Assembly (NCBI GenBank): GCA_045632125.1
Contig: JAZQWC010000088.1
Location: 1-29,596 of the forward strand
Direction of reading: 5' to 3'
Length of the DNA stretch: 29,596 bases
Origin: CALWPV01 sp045632125
Lineage (GTDB): Bacteria; Bacillota; Clostridia; Lachnospirales; Bianqueaceae
Part shown: positions 9,770-17,647 of the stretch, piece by piece
Layout of the letters: each line of letters opens with the position of its first letter
How positions within the stretch are numbered: position 1 is the stretch's first letter
Position numbers and translations under genes: made by a program
Notes under the pieces: generated by a model
Seen by the model: the letters and a program-made list of their open reading frames with translations, nothing else
What the model was told of the DNA's origin: nothing
Databases searched by the model: none

Positions 9770-10465
9770 TTAACTCAAAGTGGTTCCAATCTCTTCGCCC
9801 TGCACCACACGAATAATGCTCTTATCCTCATACAGTGCAAACAGCTTGGAGGGAATGTTATTTTCCATACAGAAAGCTGCTGCGGGCAGATCAATTACTT
9901 TCAAATTCTGTGCCAGCATCTCCTGATAGGACAGCTTGTCATACTTTTTCGCATCGGGGTTCTTAGCAGGATCACTGTCATATACACCGTCAATGCTCTT
10001 AGCCATCAGAATAATCTCACACTCGGTTTCAGCCGCACGCAGTGCTGTACCCATATCGGTGGAGAAGAAGGGATGACCGGTACCGCCGGCAAAGAATACT
10101 ACCTTACCTGCTTCCAGATCTCGTACAGCCTTATCTTTATTGAAGATCTCGGTATACAAGCCGATTGCATAGGGAGTATATACAGCAGTTTCCATACCTT
10201 CGGTACGGAAAATTTCAGATACATACAGACAGTTCATAACTGTACCCAGCATACCGATCTGATCGGCCTTCACACGGTCGATTCCCTCGGAGCTGCGTCC
10301 GCGCCAGAAGTTACCGCCACCGATTACTATGGCGATTTCAGTACCCAGATCTTTTGCTTCTTTTACTTGGCGGGCTACCTGACGGGTGGTTTCCGCATCC
10401 AAACCAAAACCTTTACCGCCGGACAGAGCTTCACCGCTCAGTTTCAGTAAAATACGTTTATACAT
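9770..10465 (-). CDS. pyrH: Uridylate kinase (UMP kinase)
   Basis: Phosphorylates UMP to UDP in pyrimidine nucleotide synthesis; a hexameric enzyme of the amino acid kinase fold. The 231-residue product has KLSGEALSGGKGFGLD, the IGGGNFWRGR loop, the GTVMN substrate region and the KSIDGVYDSDPAKNPDAK nucleotide loop. AAAGGAAG precedes the ATG. The 5' flank (10466-10550) contains TTGTCA and TAATAC spaced 15 nt apart, a poor promoter match, which could serve pyrH now that foreign genes separate it from tsf. Confidence 0.97.
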   Translation of the reverse strand: MYKRILLKLSGEALSGGKGFGLDAETTRQVARQVKEAKDLGTEIAIVIGGGNFWRGRSSEGIDRVKADQIGMLGTVMNCLYVSEIFRTEGMETAVYTPYAIGLYTEIFNKDKAVRDLEAGKVVFFAGGTGHPFFSTDMGTALRAAETECEIILMAKSIDGVYDSDPAKNPDAKKYDKLSYQEMLAQNLKVIDLPAAAFCMENNIPSKLFALYEDKSIIRVVQGEEIGTTLS

Positions 10466-10550
10466 AGAAAGCTTCCTTTCTTATTAGTGATCATATTTGT
10501 ATTATCTTAACACAAAATTTGACAATGCGCAAGGGAGGGTTTTATATTCC

Positions 10551-10994
10551 TTACTCCGCTACTGTAATTGTAAGACGATCGAAACATTCCTTTGCAGATT
10601 TTTCCGACACCATATTTCCAATCACCACTCCGGTATCCGAACCCCTTACCAAAATCGCATAGTTGTATTCCACATCATTATAGCACCAAAAAATAAACTC
10701 GTTGCCATCTTTTGTTCCGCTGTCCAGCAATTCTGCATCCGAATCATTATCTACAACTTCCACATAATAATCATAGTATTCGCTATAGATAAAGGTACCT
10801 TCACTTAGAACCTTTCCATTTTGTGAAATCCCAAAAGGCGCCTGAGATGATAAATCAAAACCACCCGTGGTATCCAGTGATACCTTTATTTGATCTCCGT
10901 TATCTACGTTGAATGTAAAAGACTTGCTGGTAGAAAACTGACACGCTGTACACAACAGCATGAAGGCACACAAAAGAAAAACTATTTTCTTCAT
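10551..10994 (-). CDS. Small secreted lipoprotein of unknown function
   Basis: 147 residues. The N-terminus is a clear lipoprotein signal: MKK, a hydrophobic stretch, then the lipobox LCTAC with the lipidated Cys at residue 18. The mature part is acidic and rich in beta-forming residues, with repeated Tyr and Asp, and shows no catalytic motif I recognise. It probably sits on the outer face of the cytoplasmic membrane. It starts 14 nt after the DUF4838 gene stop and has AAGGAAG before its ATG, so the two are likely co-transcribed. Confidence 0.75.
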   Translation of the reverse strand: MKKIVFLLCAFMLLCTACQFSTSKSFTFNVDNGDQIKVSLDTTGGFDLSSQAPFGISQNGKVLSEGTFIYSEYYDYYVEVVDNDSDAELLDSGTKDGNEFIFWCYNDVEYNYAILVRGSDTGVVIGNMVSEKSAKECFDRLTITVAE

Positions 10995-11008
10995 TTTCCT
11001 TACTTCCT

Positions 11009-12931
11009 TTACAACAGTTTACCTCTTACACAGTGCACAAACAGATACTGATCATAATATCTTTCGATATAGATCTCACGTCTGGAAAAGTCATCGATCA
11101 GCTGCTTGCCAATAGCATCAGCCGCCTCGTTGTTGCCCAGCGCCCGCTGCTCGGTAATATCGGCAATATATTTCAGCATATCCTGATGCTCTCTCAGCAG
11201 TCTCCAGGCTACCGTGGATACACGGTAATACTGATTCTTGTTTGCCTCGATCATGGGAGCAAAATCTGCCACGATCTCCTTCACCTTCGCCGCCTTGGGC
11301 GCAAACTCAGGATTGTACAGCGCGCCGATCGACTTATCGATGCTGCACAGGCCCGACTGGTGGGCAAAGTCCAGATTCTCGCGGATCTGCTCCAAATATG
11401 CCACAACATCACGCCAGTTTTCGCCGTAGGCGTGACTGAAATAATCTTCCTTCATGGTCTCAAAGTCCACAGTGCTGTCGTACAGAGTTTCACCATATAC
11501 ATAGAAAGAGAAACCATTGGGGAAGAAGCTGCGCTGAGAACCGTCTTCAACAATACCGCTCAGGCCCTGCTTTTTCAGTGCACAGATATCATCGTAGATC
11601 AGCTTGGCATGATACAGACCGCTAGGATCATAATACTGATGACGCCAGAAATGATACTCATAACAGAAGCAATCTCCATGCCAGTCTTTCTGCCATTCTT
11701 TCAAATAAGCCAGACAAGCAGCCATGCCTTCCGGATATACGTTCGCATTCAAAGCAAAGTCAGTCATCTGCTCTGCATTGGGTTCTTCACCATAAGTCTC
11801 GGTATATAAACGATGAATCGGCGCATACAGCATACTGAACCGCTTCGGATTGTTGATCTTCTGCTCCTTGGGTGCCCAGAACGTATCGGTATATACAATG
11901 AATACCAGATGAGTATCCAGATTTCTCTTAGTCAAAGAGGCATCAATGTCGTTCAGCAGCATCACGTACCAATCCGGTACATCCTTTTTACGGCACTCCT
12001 CACATTCGCAGTGATTACGAGTGGCATCAGCCAGCCAGATATGCAAAAAGTCTACGTTATTCTGCTTTTCGGCGTAATCAGCTACATACTCAGCGATAAT
12101 ATGACGAGCCTTAGGATTGGACATACAAATATTGGTATTCAGCGGCACACCATGATACAGTTTGCGCTCACCATCCATCATAGCCAGGAACGGGCGAGAT
12201 GCTTCCGGAACGGCACTCTCATCAACCTTCTGCCAACCGGCATCACTCACGATTCCAAAAGGCTCAGCAGTCCAACCATGACCCATATCATGATACTTCA
12301 GGCCGCGTTTTTGAATCTCCACCTCGCACTGACGCTTCCACTGCAGCACCGTATCACGGCTCACAGGTTCCGGTTCACGCACGGTATTCTCTCTATGGTC
12401 GTAATAGCTATTATAATAAGTCGCCGGGTTGTCAAACTCTAGCATGTAGGTATTCATGCCGATTTTAGGAGTAAAATCAATGGTTTCGATCATATCGGTC
12501 TGATACTCAGCACCTTCATTGCACTGACCGCGATAGCGATGATCGGCCAATTTCCGATAATTAACCGGCGGCAGAGCCGCGATCATCGGAATATATTCGC
12601 CATCCACTCCGGGGAAGAGCCAACGACAGCCGCAGAATCTTAAATAACGATATACACCAATCAGGAGCGCTCCCGGGTTAGATCCGGCAATTATACCGCC
12701 CTGAGGATCGGTATCGATATATACGATATCATCCAAAGTAATATCTTCTGCATCTGAAGTATCCAGTCCGAAGTCACTCATCAGACCCACACGAAATCCT
12801 ACCTTAGCCTCAGGATCATAGACGATGTCGATCTCGCCACAGCGTGGCATCATCATTCTCATATATTTTTTTAGTTCTTCTGCTGCAAAATCCACAGTTG
12901 GATTGGAAGTGATCTTAAAAATCTGATACAT
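11009..12931 (-). CDS. DUF4838-type, glycosidase-like protein
   Basis: 640 residues, no signal peptide, so apparently cytoplasmic. The N-terminal 125 residues (AAEELKKYMRMMMP, then GALLIGVYRYLRFCGCRWLFPG) look like the alpha/beta domain preceding the barrel in GH67 alpha-glucuronidases and GH20 hexosaminidases. The middle (IWLADATRNHCECEECRKKD, DWYVMLLNDIDASL) is typical of DUF4838 proteins, thought to be glycoside hydrolase-like. I cannot assign a substrate or the catalytic acids with certainty. It has its own promoter (12972-13000) and AAAAGGAG ribosome site, lies among foreign genes between tsf and pyrH, and is followed by a lipoprotein gene. No sugar transporter or regulator is adjacent, so no catabolic operon is evident. 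Confidence 0.75.
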   Translation of the reverse strand: MYQIFKITSNPTVDFAAEELKKYMRMMMPRCGEIDIVYDPEAKVGFRVGLMSDFGLDTSDAEDITLDDIVYIDTDPQGGIIAGSNPGALLIGVYRYLRFCGCRWLFPGVDGEYIPMIAALPPVNYRKLADHRYRGQCNEGAEYQTDMIETIDFTPKIGMNTYMLEFDNPATYYNSYYDHRENTVREPEPVSRDTVLQWKRQCEVEIQKRGLKYHDMGHGWTAEPFGIVSDAGWQKVDESAVPEASRPFLAMMDGERKLYHGVPLNTNICMSNPKARHIIAEYVADYAEKQNNVDFLHIWLADATRNHCECEECRKKDVPDWYVMLLNDIDASLTKRNLDTHLVFIVYTDTFWAPKEQKINNPKRFSMLYAPIHRLYTETYGEEPNAEQMTDFALNANVYPEGMAACLAYLKEWQKDWHGDCFCYEYHFWRHQYYDPSGLYHAKLIYDDICALKKQGLSGIVEDGSQRSFFPNGFSFYVYGETLYDSTVDFETMKEDYFSHAYGENWRDVVAYLEQIRENLDFAHQSGLCSIDKSIGALYNPEFAPKAAKVKEIVADFAPMIEANKNQYYRVSTVAWRLLREHQDMLKYIADITEQRALGNNEAADAIGKQLIDDFSRREIYIERYYDQYLFVHCVRGKLL

Positions 12932-12971
12932 CTTTTGTTCGCTCCTTTTTTCACGAGAATTAACTATGTAA

Positions 12972-13000
12972 ATTATACCATTCCTGTCTTAAGTCAGCAA
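12972..13000 (-). promoter_or_regulatory. Sigma-A promoter for the DUF4838 gene
   Basis: On the minus strand: -35 TTGCTG (13000-12995), a 17-nt spacer, and a perfect -10 TATAAT (12977-12972). It lies directly after the dus stop and about 40 nt before the DUF4838 start, so this gene and the lipoprotein gene form their own unit. Confidence 0.75.
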
Positions 13001-13004
13001 TACT

Positions 13005-13943
13005 CTATTTGATTATGTCACATTTTTCAAAGAGTTCGTTGATCGCTTCTTCATATTGGTAGATTCTTTGTGACTTTCGAATCTTCTTAGCTGCCTTTAT
13101 CGTATCGTCAAAGCTTTCTATTTGATAAACCCAGAATTCTTTCATCTTAAATAAAAGATTTTTCTCTCCAAACATGACTTCCCTATACCGATCGTATAAT
13201 TCATCATGGTAAGCTCTCACTTCATTTTTTGATAAGGGAGCTCCTCCCTGAATTTCCCTGGCTAAAGCCGGATTCTGTAAAAGTCCACGGCCGATCATAA
13301 TGCGATCCAAGTTCGGAAATTGCTGCATCAGCTGGTCGTAATCAGTCTTGCGGAATATATCACCGTTGTAGCAAATCGGAAATTCTTTGACCGCCATGGC
13401 GGCTGCAAAAACATCTTTATGAGGTGTACCGGTATACATTTCTTTTTGTACACGGGGATGTATGATCAATTCTTTCAATGGAAATTTTTGAAACACGGGC
13501 AGAATCGTTTCAAATTCTGCCGGATCTGTGACGCCGATCCTAGTCTTAATCGAAACATCCATTTGTACTTTTTCAAAGATTTCAGTCAAAAAGCATTCCA
13601 GTGCTTCGAGGTCTGCCAGTTGGCCACTGCCTCGCCCTTTAGAAACCACTGTACGTGAAGGGCACCCCAAATTCAGGTTTGCTTCCTTATAACCCAATTC
13701 CTGCAACTTTTCTATTGTCAGCAGAAAATCATGCGCGCTGTTAGTGAGCAATTGCGGAATTGAAGGAAGACCTGCATTATTTTCCGGCGCCATATCCTTT
13801 TTTTCCCGACTCATGAAATGACCATGCTGTTTAGGCTGTATGAAGGGAATGAAATATTTATCGACTTCACCAAAATACTTATTAAAAGTTTGGCGCTGAA
13901 TATATCCTGTAATTCCTTCTAATGGTGCAAAATAGATTTTCAT
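13005..13943 (-). CDS. tRNA-dihydrouridine synthase family protein
   Basis: Flavin-dependent enzyme that reduces specific uridines in tRNA to dihydrouridine. The 312-residue product has the N-terminal FMN barrel start (YFAPLEGITGYIQRQTF), the key motif ANLNLGCPSRTVVSKGRGSG with the catalytic Cys near residue 94, KTRIGV, IIHPR, CYNGDIF and the phosphate-binding IMIGRGLLQNP. Which tRNA position it modifies cannot be told from the sequence. GAAAGGAA lies before the ATG. A strong terminator ends only 16 nt upstream, leaving no room for a normal promoter, so its transcription probably relies on read-through from the lectin-type gene. Confidence 0.92.
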   Translation of the reverse strand: MKIYFAPLEGITGYIQRQTFNKYFGEVDKYFIPFIQPKQHGHFMSREKKDMAPENNAGLPSIPQLLTNSAHDFLLTIEKLQELGYKEANLNLGCPSRTVVSKGRGSGQLADLEALECFLTEIFEKVQMDVSIKTRIGVTDPAEFETILPVFQKFPLKELIIHPRVQKEMYTGTPHKDVFAAAMAVKEFPICYNGDIFRKTDYDQLMQQFPNLDRIMIGRGLLQNPALAREIQGGAPLSKNEVRAYHDELYDRYREVMFGEKNLLFKMKEFWVYQIESFDDTIKAAKKIRKSQRIYQYEEAINELFEKCDIIK

Positions 13944-13956
13944 TTATGTTCCTTTC

Positions 13957-13995
13957 GAAAAAGCACCGTACAGAATCGCTCCTGTACGGTGCTTT
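13957..13995 (-). terminator. Intrinsic terminator after the lectin/LRR gene
   Basis: A perfect 14-bp stem (13960-13973 with 13982-13995), an 8-nt loop, and a T-run on the minus strand. It follows the 14021 stop codon and sits immediately upstream of dus. Confidence 0.85.
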
Positions 13996-14020
13996 ATTTT
14001 TCTAATATTATATTGCTTTC

Positions 14021-15589
14021 TTATTTGTAACCTGCAATAGCCTCATTCTCACAAATATAACCGATACGGCCCTGTGTGCTGGTAAAAGAAGGAAGATCGT
14101 TACGCTGATCATTCATCGTCCAACCATTATCATCCACATTCCACAGACACAAACAATATTCTAAGGTACCATCGGTATCCTGTTTACTAGGCTCGCCGGG
14201 GAACCAATTCACATAACCGCCCCAGGTTTCGCCGGTGATCCAGTACCAAATATCGCCTTCAGAATAACCACCCATCCAAAGATATTTCAACTCAGTACCA
14301 TTCAGAGCTTCGATTACTTTTTTCATTTCTGCTTCATCAGAAATCGTCACCAGATGACCACCCTTAGCTTCACACATCTCAACAGCTTCCTGCCAGGTAC
14401 AGTCCTGCTTGATCACTTCATAAGTGCTGTACGTATGTCCGACAATGGTAAGATACGGCATTGCCACCTGCAGATCCTTAACCTGCTGAGGAGATACCTG
14501 AGTATCGGTAATGTCCAAATATGTCAAATTGGGCAAAACCTGCAGCATCTGAATGTCACTAACCGGTACATTATTTAAAGTTAAAGAACAAAGCTGATCC
14601 AAACCTACCAACGGAGAAAGATCGGTCAAGCTGCCTCCATTTACTCGAAGACTCTGCAGCTGAGTGCATTGTTCAATACCATACAGATCGCTCACGATCA
14701 TTCCGGACAGGTCCACGTAGTCCATGTCCAACGGAATGGTTACGCCACAGCTTAATGTAACTTCAGCTTCTTCAGTTACTTCAACCTCATTAGCAACGCT
14801 TTCATCTAAAAACGCACCATCACCATATTCTTCCTGAAAATCTTCGACTGCATCTTCCAGCTCATCTTCATATTCATCTTCGTAAGCCCAGAAATCATCG
14901 TAATCATCATAATCGTCATCATCAGCGCTATTCATCCAGATCGCACATACCACGATCAACGCGGTCAACAACAAACAACCGATAATCGCAAAAACTTTCA
15001 AGCCTGTATTTTTCTTCTTCGGTTCAATGACGAGCGGAACCTGACTGTCTGCTGCGGACTGCCAATTGATACCACTGGTTTGCTCAGTCTCTGACCAAGT
15101 ATCTGACCACTGATCCTCTGTATTGTCATCCTGCCAATCGTTAGTATCCGGTTCTTCTGACCATACCTCCTCGTCGCCGGCTGCCTGCCATTCCATATCA
15201 TCTGCAGGTTCCTGCCACTCTACTTCAGGCTGAGGTTCATATGTTTCCGGAATCACCACAAACTCTGTATCAGCTACCGGCTTAGACTCCACGACAGGTT
15301 CAGGTTCCATAATGGGCTCGATCTCCACGATGGGTTCAGGTTCCACAACGGGCTCGAGCTCCACGATGGGTTCAGGTTCCACAACGGGCTCGATCTCCAC
15401 GATGGGATCGGGCTCCACAACAGGTTCGAGCTCCACAACAGGCTCGATCTCTACGACAGGTTCCGGAATCACCATATTTTCAGGAATAACCGCAGTCTGC
15501 GAAATTCCCCTTTGCTCGACGGGAGTACCACAATATCCGCAAAATTTTGCATTATCATCTAATTTTGTTCCACACTGTTTACAATACAT
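14021..15589 (-). CDS. Zinc-ribbon / EPV-repeat / membrane / LRR / C-type-lectin-like fusion protein
   Basis: 522 residues from the ATG at 15589. Architecture read from the translation: a zinc ribbon with CxxC pairs at 3/6 and 17/20; a Val-Glu-Pro six-residue repeat at about 41-104; a Trp/Asp/Glu-rich linker; one membrane helix (197-219); a very acidic stretch (221-262); three or so leucine-rich repeats (293-385, e.g. QLQSLRVNGGSLTDLSPL); and a C-type-lectin-like domain (388-514) with paired cysteines, a PGEPS motif and a WTMNDQRND motif resembling the EPN and WND calcium/sugar motifs. The zinc ribbon should be cytoplasmic and LRR plus lectin outside. Starts further upstream (15661, 15646) sit too close to the promoter, and a GGAG lies ten bases before 15589. 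Likely a surface sensor or adhesin; ligand unknown. Confidence 0.85.
   Translation of the reverse strand: MYCKQCGTKLDDNAKFCGYCGTPVEQRGISQTAVIPENMVIPEPVVEIEPVVELEPVVEPDPIVEIEPVVEPEPIVELEPVVEPEPIVEIEPIMEPEPVVESKPVADTEFVVIPETYEPQPEVEWQEPADDMEWQAAGDEEVWSEEPDTNDWQDDNTEDQWSDTWSETEQTSGINWQSAADSQVPLVIEPKKKNTGLKVFAIIGCLLLTALIVVCAIWMNSADDDDYDDYDDFWAYEDEYEDELEDAVEDFQEEYGDGAFLDESVANEVEVTEEAEVTLSCGVTIPLDMDYVDLSGMIVSDLYGIEQCTQLQSLRVNGGSLTDLSPLVGLDQLCSLTLNNVPVSDIQMLQVLPNLTYLDITDTQVSPQQVKDLQVAMPYLTIVGHTYSTYEVIKQDCTWQEAVEMCEAKGGHLVTISDEAEMKKVIEALNGTELKYLWMGGYSEGDIWYWITGETWGGYVNWFPGEPSKQDTDGTLEYCLCLWNVDDNGWTMNDQRNDLPSFTSTQGRIGYICENEAIAGYK
15301..15468. repeat. 18-nt tandem repeat coding for Val-Glu-x-Glu-Pro units
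   Basis: Near-identical 18-nt units (often paired as 36-nt units alternating GGGCTCGAKCTCCACGAT-like and GGTTCAGGTTCCACAACG-like forms) recur about nine times in the lectin fusion gene. They encode six-residue units of the pattern V-V/I-E-x-E-P. Such repeats can gain or lose units in frame by slippage or recombination, changing the length of the cytoplasmic spacer. Confidence 0.8.
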
Positions 15590-15675
15590 ATAATTCAGTC
15601 TCCAATCTTGCACCAGCGAATTAGAATACACGATCCCATACTCCATTTCTTTCACTGACACACAATTATATAAGC

Positions 15676-15704
15676 ATTATATCACCCTGATCTTTACTTT
15701 TCAA
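15676..15704 (-). promoter_or_regulatory. Sigma-A promoter for the lectin/LRR gene
   Basis: On the minus strand: -35 TTGAAA (15704-15699), 17-nt spacer, -10 TATAAT (15681-15676). The predicted transcript start near 15669 leaves a leader of about 80 nt before the chosen ATG at 15589. Confidence 0.8.
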
Positions 15705-15715
15705 CGACTTTCCAT

Positions 15716-15755
15716 AAAAAAACTCCCCGAAATGCTTGCGCACTTCAGGGAGCTT
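15716..15755 (-). terminator. Intrinsic terminator after tsf
   Basis: An imperfect stem (CTCCC at 15723-15727 with GGGAG at 15748-15752, extended inward by GAA/TTC) is followed on the minus strand by a run of seven T. It follows the tsf stop at 15775 and ends the rpsB-tsf transcript. Confidence 0.8.
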
Positions 15756-15774
15756 GTTCTTAATTTTGAATCAA

Positions 15775-16698
15775 TTACTGACCCATCTGCTTTGCAACTT
15801 CTGCTGCAAAATCTTCTTCCTTCTTCTCGATACCTTCGCCGGTCTCGTAGCGGATGTAGTTCTTTACGTCTACAGTGAAGCCTACCTGCTTAGAAACTTC
15901 CTTCAGGTACTTGCCTACGGTCAGCTCATCGTTCTTGAAGTATACCTGCTCGGTCAAGCAGATTTCTTTCAGTTCTTTAGCCAGACGACCTTCTACCATC
16001 TTCTCGATGATATTCAGAGGCTTGTTGCTCTCTTTGCTAGCCTGCTCCAGCAGGATCTCACGCTCTTTAGCCAGGAAATCAGCAGGAACAGCATCGCGAT
16101 TTACAAACTGAGGATTCAGAGCAGCGATCTGCATAGCAACGTTCTTACCAGCTTCCAGTACAGCTTCGTTTACTTCATCGCAAACCAGCTCAACCAGAAC
16201 ACCGATACGGCCGCCACCGTGGCTATAAGAAGCTACACAGCCTTCGGTAGCGATCTGAGCAAAACGACGAATCTGCAGGTTCTCATGGATAACTGCAACC
16301 TTCTCAACCAGTGCATCAGCAACGGTCATGGAAGGATCTTCGATCCAAGCTTCAGCTTTGAAAGCATCCATATCAGCAGCTTCAGTAGCCAGTGCCTGAG
16401 AAGCAACATTAGCTACGAAAGTCTGGAACATTTCGTTCTTAGCAACGAAGTCGGTCTCAGAGTTTACTTCAACGATAGCAGCCTTTTTGTTGTCTTCGCT
16501 GATTTTGAAAGCTACCAAACCTTCTGCAGCGATACGGCCAGCCTTCTTAGCAGCCAGAGCCAAACCGCTCTTACGCAGATATTCTACAGCAGCATCCATA
16601 TCACCATCGGTAGCAGTCAGAGCCTTTTTGCAGTCCATCATACCTGCATTGGTCAGTTCTCTCAGCTCTTTTACCATTTTAGCGGAAATAGCAGCCAT
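15775..16698 (-). CDS. tsf: Elongation factor Ts
   Basis: Nucleotide exchange factor that frees EF-Tu from GDP. The 307-residue product has the N-terminal UBA-like domain (VKELRELTNAGMMDCKKAL), the TDFVAKNE motif that contacts EF-Tu, and the dimerisation/core subdomains; length is normal. Its ATG overlaps the rpsB stop by one base (TAATG) and a GGAGGAG stretch lies before it inside rpsB, so the two are translationally coupled. Confidence 0.98.
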   Translation of the reverse strand: MAAISAKMVKELRELTNAGMMDCKKALTATDGDMDAAVEYLRKSGLALAAKKAGRIAAEGLVAFKISEDNKKAAIVEVNSETDFVAKNEMFQTFVANVASQALATEAADMDAFKAEAWIEDPSMTVADALVEKVAVIHENLQIRRFAQIATEGCVASYSHGGGRIGVLVELVCDEVNEAVLEAGKNVAMQIAALNPQFVNRDAVPADFLAKEREILLEQASKESNKPLNIIEKMVEGRLAKELKEICLTEQVYFKNDELTVGKYLKEVSKQVGFTVDVKNYIRYETGEGIEKKEEDFAAEVAKQMGQ

Positions 16699-17450
16699 TA
16701 TTCGTTCTCCTCCTCTACAACTTCCTCGGTCTCTTCTTCAGCAACCTCTTCTTCCAGAGTGTTCTGTTCGCCCTGGTTAGCTTCGATTACAGCATCAGCG
16801 ATCATGCCAGCGATCAGTTTAACAGCGCGGATAGCATCATCGTTACCGGGAATTACGAAATCGATCTCTTCGGGATCGCAGTTAGTATCAACAATACCTA
16901 CAGTGGGGATACCCAGAATATGAGCTTCCTGAATAGCAATTCTTTCCTTGCGAGGATCTACGATGAAGATCAGATCAGGCAGTTCTACCATATCACGGAT
17001 ACCGTTCAGGTTCTTCTGCAGTTTCTCCAGCTCACCCTTCAGGATCATAACTTCCTTCTTGGGCAGAACTTCAAAGGTACCTTCTTCTTCCATCTTCTCC
17101 AGCTCGATCATACGAGCGATACGGCTGCGGATGGTCTTGAAGTTGGTCAGCATACCACCCAACCAACGATTGTTAACATAGTACATACCGCAACGCTCAG
17201 CTTCAGACTTCATGGTCTCCTGAGCCTGCTTCTTGGTACCAACGAACAGTACCTTGCCGCCTTCAGCAGCGATCTCTTTTACTGCAGCATAAGCTTCGTC
17301 AACCTTACGGCTGGTCTTCTGCAGGTCGATAATGTAGATACCGTTACGCTCGGTAAAGATATAGGGAGCCATCTTAGGGTTCCATCTTCTGGTCTGATGA
17401 CCAAAATGCACGCCAGCTTCAAGAAGCTGTTTCATAGAAATTACACTCAT
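16698..17450 (-). CDS. rpsB: 30S ribosomal protein S2
   Basis: Small-subunit ribosomal protein. The 250-residue product begins MSVISMKQLLEAGVHFGHQ and contains RRWNPKMAPYIFTERNGIYIIDLQKT and RWLGGMLTNFKTI, all family signatures; the C-terminal 25 residues are Glu-rich, as is common. The ATG at 17450 is preceded by GGAGG; the frame is open further upstream, but only into the leader. Its own promoter lies at 17563-17591. Confidence 0.98.
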   Translation of the reverse strand: MSVISMKQLLEAGVHFGHQTRRWNPKMAPYIFTERNGIYIIDLQKTSRKVDEAYAAVKEIAAEGGKVLFVGTKKQAQETMKSEAERCGMYYVNNRWLGGMLTNFKTIRSRIARMIELEKMEEEGTFEVLPKKEVMILKGELEKLQKNLNGIRDMVELPDLIFIVDPRKERIAIQEAHILGIPTVGIVDTNCDPEEIDFVIPGNDDAIRAVKLIAGMIADAVIEANQGEQNTLEEEVAEEETEEVVEEENE

Positions 17451-17556
17451 TGTAATACCTCCATTGGTTTTTTCCGCCGCAGCTTTCTCTTCTCTGACAA
17501 CCGCAAACCTGCGGAACCGGCCAGAGTATCCGGCTGCGTGTGGATTATTTTCACAA
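17451..17556 (-). promoter_or_regulatory. rpsB 5' leader with hairpins
   Basis: About 105 nt between the predicted transcript start and the rpsB ATG. It holds CCGCA/TGCGG (17501-17505 with 17510-17514) and a CCGG...CCGG pair (17517-17520 with 17530-17533), giving two adjacent GC-rich hairpins. rpsB leaders in other bacteria bind S2 for feedback control; whether this one does is an inference from position only. Confidence 0.35.
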
Positions 17557-17562
17557 GCACAT

Positions 17563-17591
17563 ATTTTACCACAAACATGTCCGCTTGTAAA
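17563..17591 (-). promoter_or_regulatory. Sigma-A promoter for rpsB-tsf
   Basis: On the minus strand: -35 TTTACA (17591-17586), exactly 17 nt spacer, -10 TAAAAT (17568-17563). Well placed between the sigma-like gene and rpsB. Confidence 0.75.
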
Positions 17592-17647
17592 GCACTTTTT
17601 AAGACTTTCTTGTGTTTTTTTCATTCACAAGCGATTCTCTCCGCCCT

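Noticed and set aside
15312..15593. Plus-strand Gly/Ser/Thr-rich repeat protein of 93 codons
   Set aside because: It is the reverse complement of the Val-Glu-Pro repeat in the lectin fusion gene; the repeat makes the opposite strand open as well.
17451..17624. N-terminal extension of S2 to 17624
   Set aside because: The extension runs through the rpsB promoter and leader, has no family similarity, and the normal S2 start at 17450 has a good ribosome site.
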